45,770 bases of DNA from an uncultured Clostridia bacterium (GCA_944390495.1 CALXQE010000099.1:1-45770), one strand, 5' to 3'. Positions 1 to 9,133 are shown, counted from the first letter of the stretch. Made by a program: numbers and translations. Notes: generated from the letters alone by a model not told the origin.

Positions 1-456
1 TCTAAATTTATTGCAGGTCAATGTATTGAGGCACTTATTTTGGGGGTCATGTTTTTCGTAGTTCTGACTGTAATAAGAATACCGTATGCACTTTTAATAG
101 GTGTGCTTATAGCATTTACTGCACTAATACCTATTTTTGGAGCATTTATAGGCTGTGTGTTAGGTGCGTTTTTAATTGTTATGGTAAGCCCTATGCAGGC
201 ACTTATATTTATAATAGTGTTTCTTGTTTTACAGCAGATTGAAGGAAATCTAATATATCCGAGAGTAGTCGGTGGGTCGATAGGATTACCGTCGCTGTGG
301 GTACTGTTTGCGGTTACAGTAGGAAGCAGCCTTATGGGAATTGCAGGGATGTTATTCTTTATTCCGCTTACATCTGTAATTTATACATTGCTGCGAGAAT
401 GGACATACAAGCGTATTGCGTTAAAAGAGAAGAAAGAAAAAGAAGAAAATATATAG
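1..456 (+). CDS. AI-2E/PerM family membrane protein, 3' fragment
   Basis: The reading frame is open from the first base to a TAG at 454-456, giving the last 151 residues of a protein that begins left of the window. What is visible is almost entirely hydrophobic helices separated by short loops. It includes the stretch ALIPIFGAFIG and the sequence QQIEGNLIYPRVVGGSIGLP, which resembles the conserved C-terminal signature of the AI-2E/PerM (YdiK/YueF) family, followed by a final helix pair and a Lys/Glu-rich cytoplasmic tail. Family members are inner-membrane proteins proposed as exporters or ion antiporters; substrates differ and cannot be told from this fragment. It ends at a shared terminator facing the SCP2 gene, so it is probably the last gene of its transcript. 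Confidence 0.85.
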   Translation, partial: SKFIAGQCIEALILGVMFFVVLTVIRIPYALLIGVLIAFTALIPIFGAFIGCVLGAFLIVMVSPMQALIFIIVFLVLQQIEGNLIYPRVVGGSIGLPSLWVLFAVTVGSSLMGIAGMLFFIPLTSVIYTLLREWTYKRIALKEKKEKEENI

Positions 457-460
457 AAAT

Positions 461-507
461 AAAAAACAGGGAAGTCATGAAAATCATAACTTAACCCTGT
501 TTTTTTA
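461..507. terminator. Bidirectional intrinsic terminator between convergent genes
   Basis: A stem pairs AAAAAACAGGG at 461-471 with CCCTGTTTTTTT at 495-506. An inner pairing of AAGTCATGA with TCATAACTT contains one G-U-type pair and a 2-base bulge. A-runs and T-runs flank the stem on both sides, so it can serve the AI-2E-type gene ending at 456 and the minus-strand SCP2 gene ending at 511. Confidence 0.85.
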
Positions 508-510
508 TAA

Positions 511-1062
511 TTATTTAGCCTTTTTTGCTTTAGAAACAGTTTTTGTTGCAGATTTATTTACACTGTTTGTCTTAGCAGTTGTTTTTTTTGTTGTATCTGC
601 TTTTACAACAGCTGCCTTAGTTGTATCTGCTGTCTTGGCAACAGATTTTGTTTCAGCTGCTTTTACAGCAGGTTTAACAGTTTCACTCTTAACAGCCTTT
701 TCAACTGTCTTTTCTTTTTCTGTGGCTTTTTTAGCTGGAGCTTTCTTTATTGTGTTTTTCCAATCTGCTATTTTTGAAGCATCTCCTTGAACAACAGCTT
801 CACCGTTTGCAACAGCTTTATCAAGAGATGATCTTCCGCTTAAAACTGCAAGAAGAGCTGACTTTTTAATGTCAAGAATTACATCACTGTCTCTATAGTC
901 ATAAGGTTCAACAGCAAGTTTACCGTTTTTCACCTCAGCATAGAAAGTACCGCCGCAATCTTCATCTGAAAAAGTTACTTGAATAGCAAAATCCTGTGCA
1001 GAACTTGCATCAGCATTTTCGAACTTTTCCTTGATCTTCAAAAAAGCTTGCTCAAATGTCAT
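511..1062 (-). CDS. SCP2 sterol-binding-domain protein with Lys/Ala/Thr-rich histone-like tail
   Basis: The protein has 183 residues. The start at 1062 is chosen because an AAAGGGG ribosome binding site lies at 1073-1079 and the family begins near MTFEQAFLKIKEKF; an in-frame ATG at 1134 has no such site. Residues 1-107 look like a small SCP2 domain, the lipid-binding fold of sterol carrier proteins: a helix, the strand GGTFYAEVKNGKLAV, the segment DSDVILDIKKSALLAVLSG and the late segment ANGEAVVQGDASKI. Residues 109-183 are low complexity, almost only Lys, Ala, Thr, Val, Ser and Glu, resembling histone H1-like or KAKKAK tails. There is no signal peptide, so it is probably cytoplasmic. The ligand is unknown. 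A strong promoter at 1209-1237 drives it alone. The fold call is good; the tail function is inference. Confidence 0.75.
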   Translation of the reverse strand: MTFEQAFLKIKEKFENADASSAQDFAIQVTFSDEDCGGTFYAEVKNGKLAVEPYDYRDSDVILDIKKSALLAVLSGRSSLDKAVANGEAVVQGDASKIADWKNTIKKAPAKKATEKEKTVEKAVKSETVKPAVKAAETKSVAKTADTTKAAVVKADTTKKTTAKTNSVNKSATKTVSKAKKAK

Positions 1063-1323
1063 TTTAAAAAATCCCCTTTCGTATGGCATAAATGCCTGAC
1101 CATGGTTATTTGCAGGTATATTATATATCTGCATTTTTTAAGACAAAGATAGTATTTGCTCCGAATAGCAGTATGGAGTTTACTTTATTTGCCTATTACT
1201 CATTGATTAGTATACAACATTTTTTTCTGTGTGTCAAATATAAATTATATTTTTAGTGTTAATACTTGAGTATAGCTAACATATATATGCTAAATTTGTG
1301 CATATATTATGCAACCAATTATG
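1063..1323. other. Intergenic region and long leader of the SCP2 gene
   Basis: This is the longest gap in the window. Its left part would be the roughly 140-base transcribed leader of the SCP2 gene if transcription starts near 1202. It holds a GGCAT-AA-ATGCC hairpin at 1085-1096 just upstream of the ribosome binding site and a near-perfect 23-base palindrome at 1111-1133. The right part, 1238-1323, is downstream of the activase gene and holds an AT-rich inverted repeat, ATATATGC with GCATATAT, near 1281-1306, but no clear T-run terminator. I recognise no known riboswitch. Confidence 0.5.
1209..1237 (-). promoter_or_regulatory. Sigma-A-type promoter of the SCP2 gene
   Basis: On the minus strand the -35 box TTGACA (1237-1232, perfect) and the -10 box TATACT (1214-1209, 5 of 6) are separated by 17 bases. 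Transcription would start near 1202, leaving a leader of about 140 bases before the SCP2 start codon. Confidence 0.8.
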
Positions 1324-4300
1324 TTACTTCTCCATTTTAATATGCTCTGTTACTTCTGTTTTTTTCTTAGGGACGATACTATCGTACATCTGGTCTTTCT
1401 TCATATTTTCAAAAGCAACAGCCATCATAAGTTTAAGTCTGTTAAGCTGGTTAACTTCACTTGCACCCGGGTCATAATCGACAGCGACTATGTTTGCCTG
1501 CGGAAATTGACGGCGAAGTTCTTTAATCATACCTTTACCTGTAACGTGGTTAGGCAGACATGCAAAAGGCTGAACACAAGCAATGTTAGGTACTCCCGAA
1601 TTAATAAGCTCAATCATTTCACCTGTAAGGAACCAACCTTCACCGGTACAGTGACCGAGCTGAAGAACACTTTTAGCACCTTCAGCAATATCAGCAATAT
1701 GTTTTGGTGAACGTGCTTTAAATTTCGGATTTTTCTGCATTATTTTAACCATATGCTTTCTGTAACTTTCAATTCCCCAAATAGCGAGATTACAAAGCAT
1801 AGCAGTTGTCTTTTTTGAACCTAAGTTATCACTTTTAAAGTTGTTGTTATAAAGACAATACAGCATAAAATCAGCAAGTCCCGGCATAACAGCTTCTCCG
1901 CCCTCAGATTCAATTACATCTATTATGTTGTTATTAGCATCCGGATGGAATTTGACAAGGATTTCACCAACAATACCAACCTGAGGTTTTTTTATTGTTT
2001 CGTCTATTGCAATTGCATCAAAATCGGCAGCAATTTCATCTATAACCTTTTTTAGTTTTAAATTTTTACGGTTGTTATTTACAATGTCGTTATATAGTCG
2101 CTTTTGCCATTTGTCATATACTTTATTTGTTTCGCCTTCGTTAATTTCGTAAGGACGTATACGAAGTGTAACGGCAAGAAGTAAGTCACCCCATGTACAA
2201 GCCTTAATAAGACCGTCTACAAGTTTAGGTGTAATTTTAAATCCGGGATTTCCTTCAAGTCCCGAAACATTAAGTGATATAACAGGAACCTGTGGATAAC
2301 CGGCTTCTTTTAGTGCTTTTCTTATAAAAGCTATATAATTTGTTGCACGACATCCGCCGCCTGTTTGAGTAATCATTACTGATGTGTTGTCAGGATCGCA
2401 CTTACCACTGACAAAGGCATTTACAAGCTGACCTGTAACCATAATAGATGGATAGCAGGCGTCATTATTAACACTTTTAAGACCGGCTTCAATATCTTCT
2501 GCAGTAGCGTGTTCAAGAACAAGTGCGTTATAGCCGTTGGCACGCATAACAGCTTCAAATAATCCAAAATGTGTCGGGCTCATCTGAGGGAAGATTATTG
2601 TGTGGTTTTTACGCTCTTTTTCAGTAAATTTAACTCTGTTTATAGTATAATCTTCAATTTTATGAGGTATAAAATTATTATCATTACGTTCCTTTATTGC
2701 GGCTTTTAGAGAACGTACACGTATTCTTGCAGTACCAAGACTTGAAACTTCATCAATTTTAAGCGTAGTATATATTTTTTCGCAAGACTGTAGTATTTCC
2801 TGTACCTGGTCCGTCGTTACAGCGTCAAGTCCGCAGCCGAATGAATTTAGCTGGATAAGCTCAAGTCGATTATTTTTTATAACTTCAGCTGCAGACTCAT
2901 ATAGTCTTGTATGGTATGCCCATTGGTCAACTACACGAATATCCCTTTGAAGATGACCTAAATGAGCAATGGAATCTTCAGAAAGGACTGCAAATCCAAG
3001 GGCTGTAATCATATCAGGAATACCATGATTTATTTCCGGGTCGATATGATAAGGACGTCCTGCAAGGACTATTCCGTGTTCATCGTTTTCATCAAGCCAT
3101 TTTAATATTTCTTCGCCCTTTTTGCGTATATCGTGTTTATAGTTTTGCAATTCTTCAAAAGCTTTTTCAGCAGCAGAGTCTATCTGAGATTTTGTAAAAC
3201 CGTAATCAAAAAGAGCCTTTGTCATTTGTCGTTTAAATGAAGGTTTGTCTGCTAAGTTGATGAATGGATACATAAACTTTATACCCTTGCTGCGTACTAT
3301 ATCCATATTATTATATATAACTTCAGGATATGATGTAACCATCGGACAGTTGAAGTGATTTCCGGCATCTGAATATTCTATCTGTTCATAGGGAATACAT
3401 GGATAGAATATTGTAGTTACTCCTTTATCAATAAGGTCCTGTATATGTCCATGCACAATCTTTGCAGGATAACATGCACTTTCACTTGGGATTGATTCAA
3501 TACCCTTTTCGTATAAATCATGCGTACTTCTTCCTGAAATTCTTACAGAGAAACCAAGCTCTGTAAAGAAAGTAAACCAAAGAGGGTAGTTTTCATATAT
3601 GTTAAGTACCCTTGGAATGCCGATGACACCGTGGGGAGCTTCCTCGACTTTCAGCGGTTTGTATGCAAATGTACGCTTGTATTTATAGTCAAACATATTA
3701 GGAAGTTTATTTTTTGTAGTTTCCACACCGGCACCGCGTTCACAGCGATTTCCAGATACAAATCGACTTCCGTCTGAAAATTCGGTAATAGTAAGCTGAC
3801 AATGGTTATTACATTTTTGACAGCGAGTTAGGGAAGTGTCAAAGCTGAAACTGTCAAGTTCATTTTGACGAAGAATATTACATTCATTTCCATCCCATCT
3901 TTCCTTCGCAATTATTGCACTTCCGAATGCACCCATTATACCGGCAATATCAGGGCGAACAACGTTTTTATTTGTAAGCAGTTCAAAACAACGAAGTATT
4001 GCATTATTGTTAAAAGTACCGCCTTGAACAACTATATTGTTACCCATTTGATTTGTGTCACGCAGTTTAATTACTTTATATAAAGCATTACGTACAACAG
4101 AGTAAGAAAGTCCGGCACTTATATCACCAACGGTCGCACCTTCTTTTTGCGCCTGTTTTACACGTGAATTCATAAATACTGTACATCTTGTACCTAAGTC
4201 AACAGGGTTATCAGCGTCAAGTGCTGCCTTGGCGAAAGAAATTGTGTCAAGACCAAGGCTTTCGGCAAAAGTTTGTATAAATGAACCACAACCTGATGAA

Positions 4301-5628
4301 CAAGCTTCGTTAAGCATAATAGAATCAATAACGCCGTTTTTGATTTTCATACATTTCATGTCTTGACCGCCTATGTCAATGATGAAATCAACACCCGGTG
4401 AAAAATAGTTTGCAGCTTTGTAATGTGCAATAGTTTCAATTTCTCCTTCTTCAATACGGAAGGCTGTTTTTAGCAGTAATTCGCCGTATCCTGTTGTGCA
4501 TGCGTTTGCTATATATGCTTCTTTCGGTAGTTTTGCATATAGTTCTCGGAGTATATTTATACCGCAAGTTATAGGACTTCCTTCATTTTTTCCGTAGTAG
4601 TCATATAAAATATCTCCGTCATCATTGATAAGTGCTGCTTTTATTGTTGTTGAACCTATATCAAGACCTAAGAATACAGGACCTTTTGCAGTAGAAATAT
4701 CTTTGCGTCTTGCGACATCTTTATTATGACGATTGAAAAATTCTTCTTTTTCTTCATCTGTTTCAAAAAGTTTTCTCATTCGAGTTATTTCAGTATCAAC
4801 AGATTTAGCAGTAGATAGACGTTCGATAAGTGTATTTATATCAGTTGTTTCGTTATTTTCGTGCATTAAAGCGGCTCCTATTGCAACGAATAGCTGAGCA
4901 TTATCAGGAGTTTTAAATGATTTTGCGTTATTTTTTAGAGTTTCTTCAAATTGTTTTCTAAGCTGAGGCAAAAAGTGAAGAGGACCTCCTAAAAATACAA
5001 TATTACCTTTAATAGGTCTGCCTTGTGCAAGTCCGCTGATTGTTTGAGTAACAACTGCCTGCAAAATTGATGCAGCAACGTCTTCCTTTGCAGCACCTTC
5101 GTTTAAAAGCGGCTGTACGTCTGATTTTGCAAATACACCGCAGCGTGCGGCAATTGGATATATAACAGAATGTTTTTCTGCAAGTTTGTTAAGACCGTCA
5201 GCATCTGTTTTTAAAAGTATTGACATTTGGTCGATAAAAGAACCTGTACCACCTGCACAAGTACCATTCATTCGCTGTTCAAGACCGCCTGAAAGATACA
5301 AAATTTTTGCGTCTTCACCACCAAGTTCTATAACCACATCAGTTTCAGGCATAAATGTCTTAATGGCAGTTTTATTTGCTATAACCTCCTGTACGAAGGG
5401 TAGAGAGAGCATGTTTGAAAGCAAAAGTCCACCGGAACCTGTTATAACAACAGTAAATTCCTCGTCTTTAACTACTTCTTTAACTTCCTCAAAAAGTTGT
5501 TTAACAGTACTTTGTATGTCAGAGAAATGACGTCTGTACTCCGCAAATAATGTTTTGTTGTCATTGTCAAGCACAACGACCTTTACAGTAGTGGAGCCGA
5601 CGTCTATACCCATATGCAATCTACTCAT
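1324..5628 (-). CDS. Giant acyl-CoA dehydratase activase-related protein with two BcrAD/BadFG ATPase domains
   Basis: 1434 residues. Two ASKHA-fold ATPase modules of the 2-hydroxyacyl-CoA dehydratase activator type (HgdC/BcrAD/BadFG) lie in tandem. The first has [10 protein letters not shown] at 7-16, ELGGEDAK near 101 and cluster cysteines C124 (TCAGGTG) and C163 (RCGVFAKS). The second has [10 protein letters not shown] at 321-330, DIGGQDMK near 418, C443 (ACSSGCGSF) and C482 (RCTVFMNS). Each pair matches the cysteines that hold a bridging [4Fe-4S] cluster in a homodimeric activator. A CxxCxxxC motif follows near residue 612, then a DUF2229/COG3580-like region ([18 protein letters not shown]) and a COG3581-like C-terminal part ([17 protein letters not shown]). 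Such fusions are common in Clostridia and are thought to drive ATP-dependent low-potential electron transfer, but their substrate is not established. No dehydratase subunits are adjacent. Confidence 0.9.
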   Translation of the reverse strand: MSRLHMGIDVGSTTVKVVVLDNDNKTLFAEYRRHFSDIQSTVKQLFEEVKEVVKDEEFTVVITGSGGLLLSNMLSLPFVQEVIANKTAIKTFMPETDVVIELGGEDAKILYLSGGLEQRMNGTCAGGTGSFIDQMSILLKTDADGLNKLAEKHSVIYPIAARCGVFAKSDVQPLLNEGAAKEDVAASILQAVVTQTISGLAQGRPIKGNIVFLGGPLHFLPQLRKQFEETLKNNAKSFKTPDNAQLFVAIGAALMHENNETTDINTLIERLSTAKSVDTEITRMRKLFETDEEKEEFFNRHNKDVARRKDISTAKGPVFLGLDIGSTTIKAALINDDGDILYDYYGKNEGSPITCGINILRELYAKLPKEAYIANACTTGYGELLLKTAFRIEEGEIETIAHYKAANYFSPGVDFIIDIGGQDMKCMKIKNGVIDSIMLNEACSSGCGSFIQTFAESLGLDTISFAKAALDADNPVDLGTRCTVFMNSRVKQAQKEGATVGDISAGLSYSVVRNALYKVIKLRDTNQMGNNIVVQGGTFNNNAILRCFELLTNKNVVRPDIAGIMGAFGSAIIAKERWDGNECNILRQNELDSFSFDTSLTRCQKCNNHCQLTITEFSDGSRFVSGNRCERGAGVETTKNKLPNMFDYKYKRTFAYKPLKVEEAPHGVIGIPRVLNIYENYPLWFTFFTELGFSVRISGRSTHDLYEKGIESIPSESACYPAKIVHGHIQDLIDKGVTTIFYPCIPYEQIEYSDAGNHFNCPMVTSYPEVIYNNMDIVRSKGIKFMYPFINLADKPSFKRQMTKALFDYGFTKSQIDSAAEKAFEELQNYKHDIRKKGEEILKWLDENDEHGIVLAGRPYHIDPEINHGIPDMITALGFAVLSEDSIAHLGHLQRDIRVVDQWAYHTRLYESAAEVIKNNRLELIQLNSFGCGLDAVTTDQVQEILQSCEKIYTTLKIDEVSSLGTARIRVRSLKAAIKERNDNNFIPHKIEDYTINRVKFTEKERKNHTIIFPQMSPTHFGLFEAVMRANGYNALVLEHATAEDIEAGLKSVNNDACYPSIMVTGQLVNAFVSGKCDPDNTSVMITQTGGGCRATNYIAFIRKALKEAGYPQVPVISLNVSGLEGNPGFKITPKLVDGLIKACTWGDLLLAVTLRIRPYEINEGETNKVYDKWQKRLYNDIVNNNRKNLKLKKVIDEIAADFDAIAIDETIKKPQVGIVGEILVKFHPDANNNIIDVIESEGGEAVMPGLADFMLYCLYNNNFKSDNLGSKKTTAMLCNLAIWGIESYRKHMVKIMQKNPKFKARSPKHIADIAEGAKSVLQLGHCTGEGWFLTGEMIELINSGVPNIACVQPFACLPNHVTGKGMIKELRRQFPQANIVAVDYDPGASEVNQLNRLKLMMAVAFENMKKDQMYDSIVPKKKTEVTEHIKMEK

Positions 5629-5698
5629 TATGTAACCCCCTCACATATTTCTGAGTAATTATTTCCTATTTAATTCTATTTATGATAGTATATTTGTT

Positions 5699-5727
5699 AT
5701 TATATATTTTTGATAAAAATAAGTCAA
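5699..5727 (-). promoter_or_regulatory. Sigma-A-type promoter of the giant activase gene
   Basis: On the minus strand, TTGACT (5727-5722) and a perfect TATAAT (5704-5699) are separated by 17 bases, about 70 bases upstream of the start codon at 5628. The activase is therefore transcribed separately from rqcH, which ends at its own terminator just upstream. Confidence 0.8.
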
Positions 5728-5775
5728 GCGTTAAAAGATGTAATAAAAACAGAAAAAAATGCACAAATTTTGTAC

Positions 5776-5815
5776 AAAAATACAGACTGAAACAATCGCT
5801 CCAGTCTGTATTTTT
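5776..5815 (-). terminator. Intrinsic terminator of rqcH
   Basis: A perfect 14-base inverted repeat (AAAAATACAGACTG pairing with CAGTCTGTATTTTT) with a 12-base loop lies directly after, and touches, the rqcH stop codon. It ends in a T-run on the minus strand. Its A/T flanks would also allow function in the other direction. Confidence 0.9.
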
Positions 5816-7560
5816 CAAGAATTTTCCAAATTTTTAGGCGTAACGTATATAGTGTTATAATAATCGTAGATTACCATGCCGGGTTTTGCACCTTTAGGCT
5901 TTTTAACATTTTTAATTAAAGTAAAATCAACAGGTACTTGCGAAGAACTGCGTGCTTTGGAATAATATGCTGCAAGCTCAGCAGCTTCTGTAATTGTGGT
6001 TTTAGGAACATCTTTATCAATGCCTAATTTTATGATAACGTGAGAACCATGTATGTTTTTAGTATGAAACCATAAGTCGGAAGAATTTGCAAATTTAAGT
6101 GATAAATAGTCGTTTTGTGTGTTATTTTTTCCAACGTAAATATCAAAACCGTCACTGCTCACAAAGTGCATTGGTGCAGGTGCTTTTTTCTTCAGCCTTT
6201 TTTTGGTTAATTTTCTAATCAAATATCCTTCCGTTATCATTTCTGTCCTTATTGAGTTTAAATCATCTTCAGATTCTGCGTTCTCAACTGCAACAAGTGT
6301 ACTTTCAAGATATTCAAGGTCATTTTGAGCGTTTTCTATCTGTTTTGCAGCTTCTATTTCAGCCGTTTTTGCTTTGTTATATTTTTTGTAGTAATTTTGT
6401 GCATTTTTAGAAGGTGACAACTCAGGAGAGAGAGGAATATTAATAGATTGAGAATTTTCGTCAAAGTAGTTTATAACCTCTACTGATTTTTGACCTTGTT
6501 CTATGTTATAAAGATTTGCCATAAGCAAGTCGCCGTATATTTTGTACTGTTCTTTTTTTGATGAATTTTCAAGAGTTTGGTGCAGAATACCTATCTTTTT
6601 AGAAACACGCTCGATGTTATTATTTAAAAGCTTCACAAGGTCACTGCTTTTTTGACGCATACGCTCGTGCATATCACGTGTTCTGTAAAACTCATCAAGC
6701 AATAAACTTATACTGTTAAATTCTTTAATTTCTGCAAGGGATTCATATTGACGTATTGATACGGCACTAAAATCCATAAGTTTTCCTGTTTGATTATTTA
6801 TTATCATACATGGTGAAAAGTTATTATTTTTGATTTTATTGGCAAGTTTAACTATTTCGTAAAGTATCTTATTTTTACCGCTGTCTGTTAGTTCACCGCA
6901 TTTTATATCTGTTCGTCCGAATGCAGAATAGATTATCTCCCTTGAACATAACGGACTGATTCCGGCGATTGCGGATAAAACAGCTTTATCTGCCGTTTGT
7001 ATTGGTGATGAAAAATCCATGTTAAATGATTCACCTATTGATATAAGATCAGTTTTGTTTTGAACTGGAGGTGAAATATAGGTCAGTCCCGGAAGGAGTT
7101 GTCTTACAGAACTTATTGTAAAATCAACGTGTTTTATACAGTCGATTATTTTCATATCAGAATCGGTCAATACTATGTTTGAATGTCTACCCATTATTTC
7201 AGCTATCAGAAATTTTGTTGTAAGATCTCCAAGCTCGTCATAACTCTCTATGGAAATTTTTATTATTCGTTCAAACCCTACCTGTTCAATATTTGTAATT
7301 TTACCGCTGCCTATGTGTTTACGCAAAAGCATACAAAACATTGGTGCTGAAATTGGATTTTTCTTATTTACGTTTGTAAAATGTACCCTTGGATGTGCTG
7401 AACCTGCAGAAAGTACAAGCTTAAAACTGTCGGTAAATGTTCTTACATTAATTGTTATTTCGTCCTTTTCGGGCTGATGTATTTTATCTATACGTCCGTT
7501 TAATATCGAGTCACGAAGTTCGCTAACAAGACAACGGACTGTTACTGCGTCAAATGCCAT
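5815..7560 (-). CDS. rqcH: NFACT-family ribosome quality control factor RqcH (Rqc2/NEMF homologue, FbpA-like)
   Basis: 581 residues, the usual family length, with ATG at 7560 preceded by AGGAGGT at 7566-7571. RqcH binds stalled 50S subunits carrying peptidyl-tRNA and recruits tRNA-Ala to add C-terminal alanine tails that mark nascent chains for degradation. The NFACT-N domain starts at MAFDAVTVRCLVSELRD, with GRIDKIHQPEKDEI and MGRHSNIVLTD. A coiled-coil middle spans roughly 260-430. The NFACT-R (DUF814) domain includes DGFDIYVGKNN and SSDLWFHTKNIHGSHVII at about 470-530. The Asp-Arg pair needed for tRNA engagement (D97-R98 in Bacillus subtilis, from memory) reads Glu97-Arg98 here. Older names are fibronectin-binding protein A or PavA. 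It is monocistronic, with its own promoter and terminator. Confidence 0.93.
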   Translation of the reverse strand: MAFDAVTVRCLVSELRDSILNGRIDKIHQPEKDEITINVRTFTDSFKLVLSAGSAHPRVHFTNVNKKNPISAPMFCMLLRKHIGSGKITNIEQVGFERIIKISIESYDELGDLTTKFLIAEIMGRHSNIVLTDSDMKIIDCIKHVDFTISSVRQLLPGLTYISPPVQNKTDLISIGESFNMDFSSPIQTADKAVLSAIAGISPLCSREIIYSAFGRTDIKCGELTDSGKNKILYEIVKLANKIKNNNFSPCMIINNQTGKLMDFSAVSIRQYESLAEIKEFNSISLLLDEFYRTRDMHERMRQKSSDLVKLLNNNIERVSKKIGILHQTLENSSKKEQYKIYGDLLMANLYNIEQGQKSVEVINYFDENSQSINIPLSPELSPSKNAQNYYKKYNKAKTAEIEAAKQIENAQNDLEYLESTLVAVENAESEDDLNSIRTEMITEGYLIRKLTKKRLKKKAPAPMHFVSSDGFDIYVGKNNTQNDYLSLKFANSSDLWFHTKNIHGSHVIIKLGIDKDVPKTTITEAAELAAYYSKARSSSQVPVDFTLIKNVKKPKGAKPGMVIYDYYNTIYVTPKNLENS

Positions 7561-7590
7561 TATGACCTCCTGTTACTTTTTATTTAATAT

Positions 7591-7618
7591 ATTATACCAT
7601 AAATTTGTAAAAATACAA
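7591..7618 (-). promoter_or_regulatory. Promoter of rqcH
   Basis: On the minus strand TTGTAT (7618-7613) and TATAAT (7596-7591) are separated by 16 bases, about 30 bases upstream of the start codon at 7560. It lies back to back with the promoter of the stalk-domain gene. Confidence 0.65.
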
Positions 7619-7626
7619 TAAATTTG

Positions 7627-7655
7627 TTGCAAAGTGATTAGCTATTTGATATAAT
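7627..7655 (+). promoter_or_regulatory. Promoter of the stalk-domain protein gene
   Basis: The -35 box TTGCAA (7627-7632) and a perfect -10 box TATAAT (7650-7655) are separated by 17 bases. The predicted start site, near 7662, falls inside the right arm of a palindrome, leaving a leader of only about two dozen bases before ATG 7686. Confidence 0.8.
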
Positions 7656-7670
7656 TAGTATATCAAATAG
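7642..7670. promoter_or_regulatory. Putative operator: 12-bp perfect inverted repeat over the -10 box
   Basis: CTATTTGATATA (7642-7653) is matched exactly by its reverse complement TATATCAAATAG (7659-7670) around a 5-base centre, ATTAG. The left arm covers most of the -10 box and the right arm covers the predicted start site, the typical placement for a repressor that blocks RNA polymerase. The regulator is not identifiable; no repressor gene is adjacent. A hairpin acting in the RNA is less likely because transcription would begin within the right arm. Confidence 0.6.
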
Positions 7671-7685
7671 ATGGAGGTAATTATT

Positions 7686-9050
7686 ATGAAAAAAGTAGCA
7701 GCGATAGCTCTTGCGGCAGTCATGTCATCTTCGATAATAAATGTATCTGCGGCAGGCAGAATTGAAAATATAATGAATTCTATCAGTGATACTCAAATTA
7801 ATATTCTTTATAATGATTCTGTAATACAGTATCAAGATGTGAAACCTGTAAATACAGATGGCAGAGTTATGATTCCGTTTAGAGTAGTGCTTGAAAGTAT
7901 GGGTGCCACTGTTGAATATGACGACAGCCAGAGACTTGTTACAGCTAAAAAGGACGATATAGAGATAAAGTTTACACTTATGGATGATACCATATATGTA
8001 AATAAGAACGGTGAAGAATCAACTGTTAAAATGGATACACCGATGATTATAGTAGAGGATAGAACCCTTGTTCCGATACGTTTTATGAGTGAAGCATTGG
8101 GTATGCAGGTGGGCTGGGACGGCGACACTGAAACTGTCCTTGTGATGGATTATGATGATTATTTTGAGGAATTTGAAAATCTAATTCCAAATCTTATAAC
8201 GACAGCAAAGTTAGGACAAAATACGAAGTATAACAGTGAAAATATGACATTTAATGTAGATTTTGATACAATAGGTGTTTCACAGCCTATTTCACTTGAT
8301 TTTGGCGGAGAATTAAACGGTGTATATGATGACAGTGTGAAGAGTATTGATTCATCTTATGATATAACATACAATGATGAAACAATGAGCTTTGATATGG
8401 ATCTGATACTTAATGGAACAGATGTATATATAAAAACTGATTTGATAGAAAAAATTGCAGAAAAAACTACAGACGCAAGTATTAAAGCGGCGGCACTTTT
8501 GTTTGAAGGTGATACTTGGTATAAAATAGATATTAAGAAAGTAATGGATTCGTTGCCAATCAGTGAGAGTGACAAAAAAATAATAGAAGCGGCGGTGTTA
8601 TCAGGTAATTCAGATGATATTATAGAATTATTAAAGAATAGTACTTCAACAGAAGGTGATGCTGATTTTGATGAAGTAATTATGCTTGCAATGCAGCTTG
8701 ATGCATACGAGGAAATTGATAAATACATAGAAGTTACAGAAAAAGAAAACGGTGAATATTCAGTTTTGATTGACATATCCGAGCAGGAATTTAGTGACAT
8801 CATAAAGACAATTACAGGAGTAAATGATGATTCTGTAAAAATAAGTTTAAAGGCTAATTCTGATTATGACGGCAGTAAGTTTACAAGTGGTTGTGATATA
8901 TCAATAGAAGTTCCGATTACAGAAACAGAAAGTGCAAAATGCGCTATAACTTTGAAGGATAATTGTGAACAAAATAATAATATAAAAGTGCCTTCAGTTC
9001 CTGAAGGGGCAGAGGACAGAACACAGATTCTTATAGATGCAATAAATTAA
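7686..9050 (+). CDS. Secreted copper amine oxidase N-terminal-like (stalk) domain protein
   Basis: 454 residues from ATG 7686, chosen for the GGAGGT at 7673-7678; an in-frame ATG at 7671 overlaps that site. Residues 1-22 form a signal peptide: MKK, a hydrophobic stretch and VSAAG as a likely signal peptidase I site. Residues about 30-150 form a copper amine oxidase N-terminal-like stalk domain with its two typical halves (VMIPFRVVLESMGATVEYD and LVPIRFMSEALGMQVGWD). This domain is widespread in secreted Firmicute proteins and has no oxidase activity. The remaining roughly 300 residues are acidic, strand-rich and unrecognised, with repeated beta-type stretches such as NMTFNVDFDTIGVSQPISLDF, broadly like LppX/DUF6612-type lipid-binding lipoproteins, which is only a guess. 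There is no lipobox. It is monocistronic, between its own promoter/operator and a strong terminator. Confidence 0.82.
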   Translation: MKKVAAIALAAVMSSSIINVSAAGRIENIMNSISDTQINILYNDSVIQYQDVKPVNTDGRVMIPFRVVLESMGATVEYDDSQRLVTAKKDDIEIKFTLMDDTIYVNKNGEESTVKMDTPMIIVEDRTLVPIRFMSEALGMQVGWDGDTETVLVMDYDDYFEEFENLIPNLITTAKLGQNTKYNSENMTFNVDFDTIGVSQPISLDFGGELNGVYDDSVKSIDSSYDITYNDETMSFDMDLILNGTDVYIKTDLIEKIAEKTTDASIKAAALLFEGDTWYKIDIKKVMDSLPISESDKKIIEAAVLSGNSDDIIELLKNSTSTEGDADFDEVIMLAMQLDAYEEIDKYIEVTEKENGEYSVLIDISEQEFSDIIKTITGVNDDSVKISLKANSDYDGSKFTSGCDISIEVPITETESAKCAITLKDNCEQNNNIKVPSVPEGAEDRTQILIDAIN

Positions 9051-9066
9051 GGATAAAATATTGGGA

Positions 9067-9097
9067 AAATAGCACAGTTTATAAACTGTGCTATTTT
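9067..9097 (+). terminator. Intrinsic terminator of the stalk-domain gene
   Basis: AAAATAGCACAGTTT pairs with AAACTGTGCTATTTT in a 15-base perfect stem with a very short loop, followed by T residues, 16 bases after the stop codon. Confidence 0.93.
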
Positions 9098-9133
9098 TAA
9101 ATTTTAATTTTTTTAAAAATTTTTAAAAAAGTG

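Noticed and set aside
1063..1134. Extending the SCP2 protein 24 residues upstream to ATG 1134
   Set aside because: No ribosome binding site precedes it, the extra residues do not fit the family start, and ATG 1062 has a good AAAGGGG site.
1281..1306. Terminator for the giant activase gene at the ATATATGC/GCATATAT repeat
   Set aside because: The stem is short and AT-only apart from one GC pair per arm, and no T-run follows on the minus strand. I leave the end of this transcript undefined.
1309..1710. 133-residue open frame on the plus strand inside the activase gene
   Set aside because: It overlaps the 3' end of a clearly coding gene and shows no family features or ribosome binding site.
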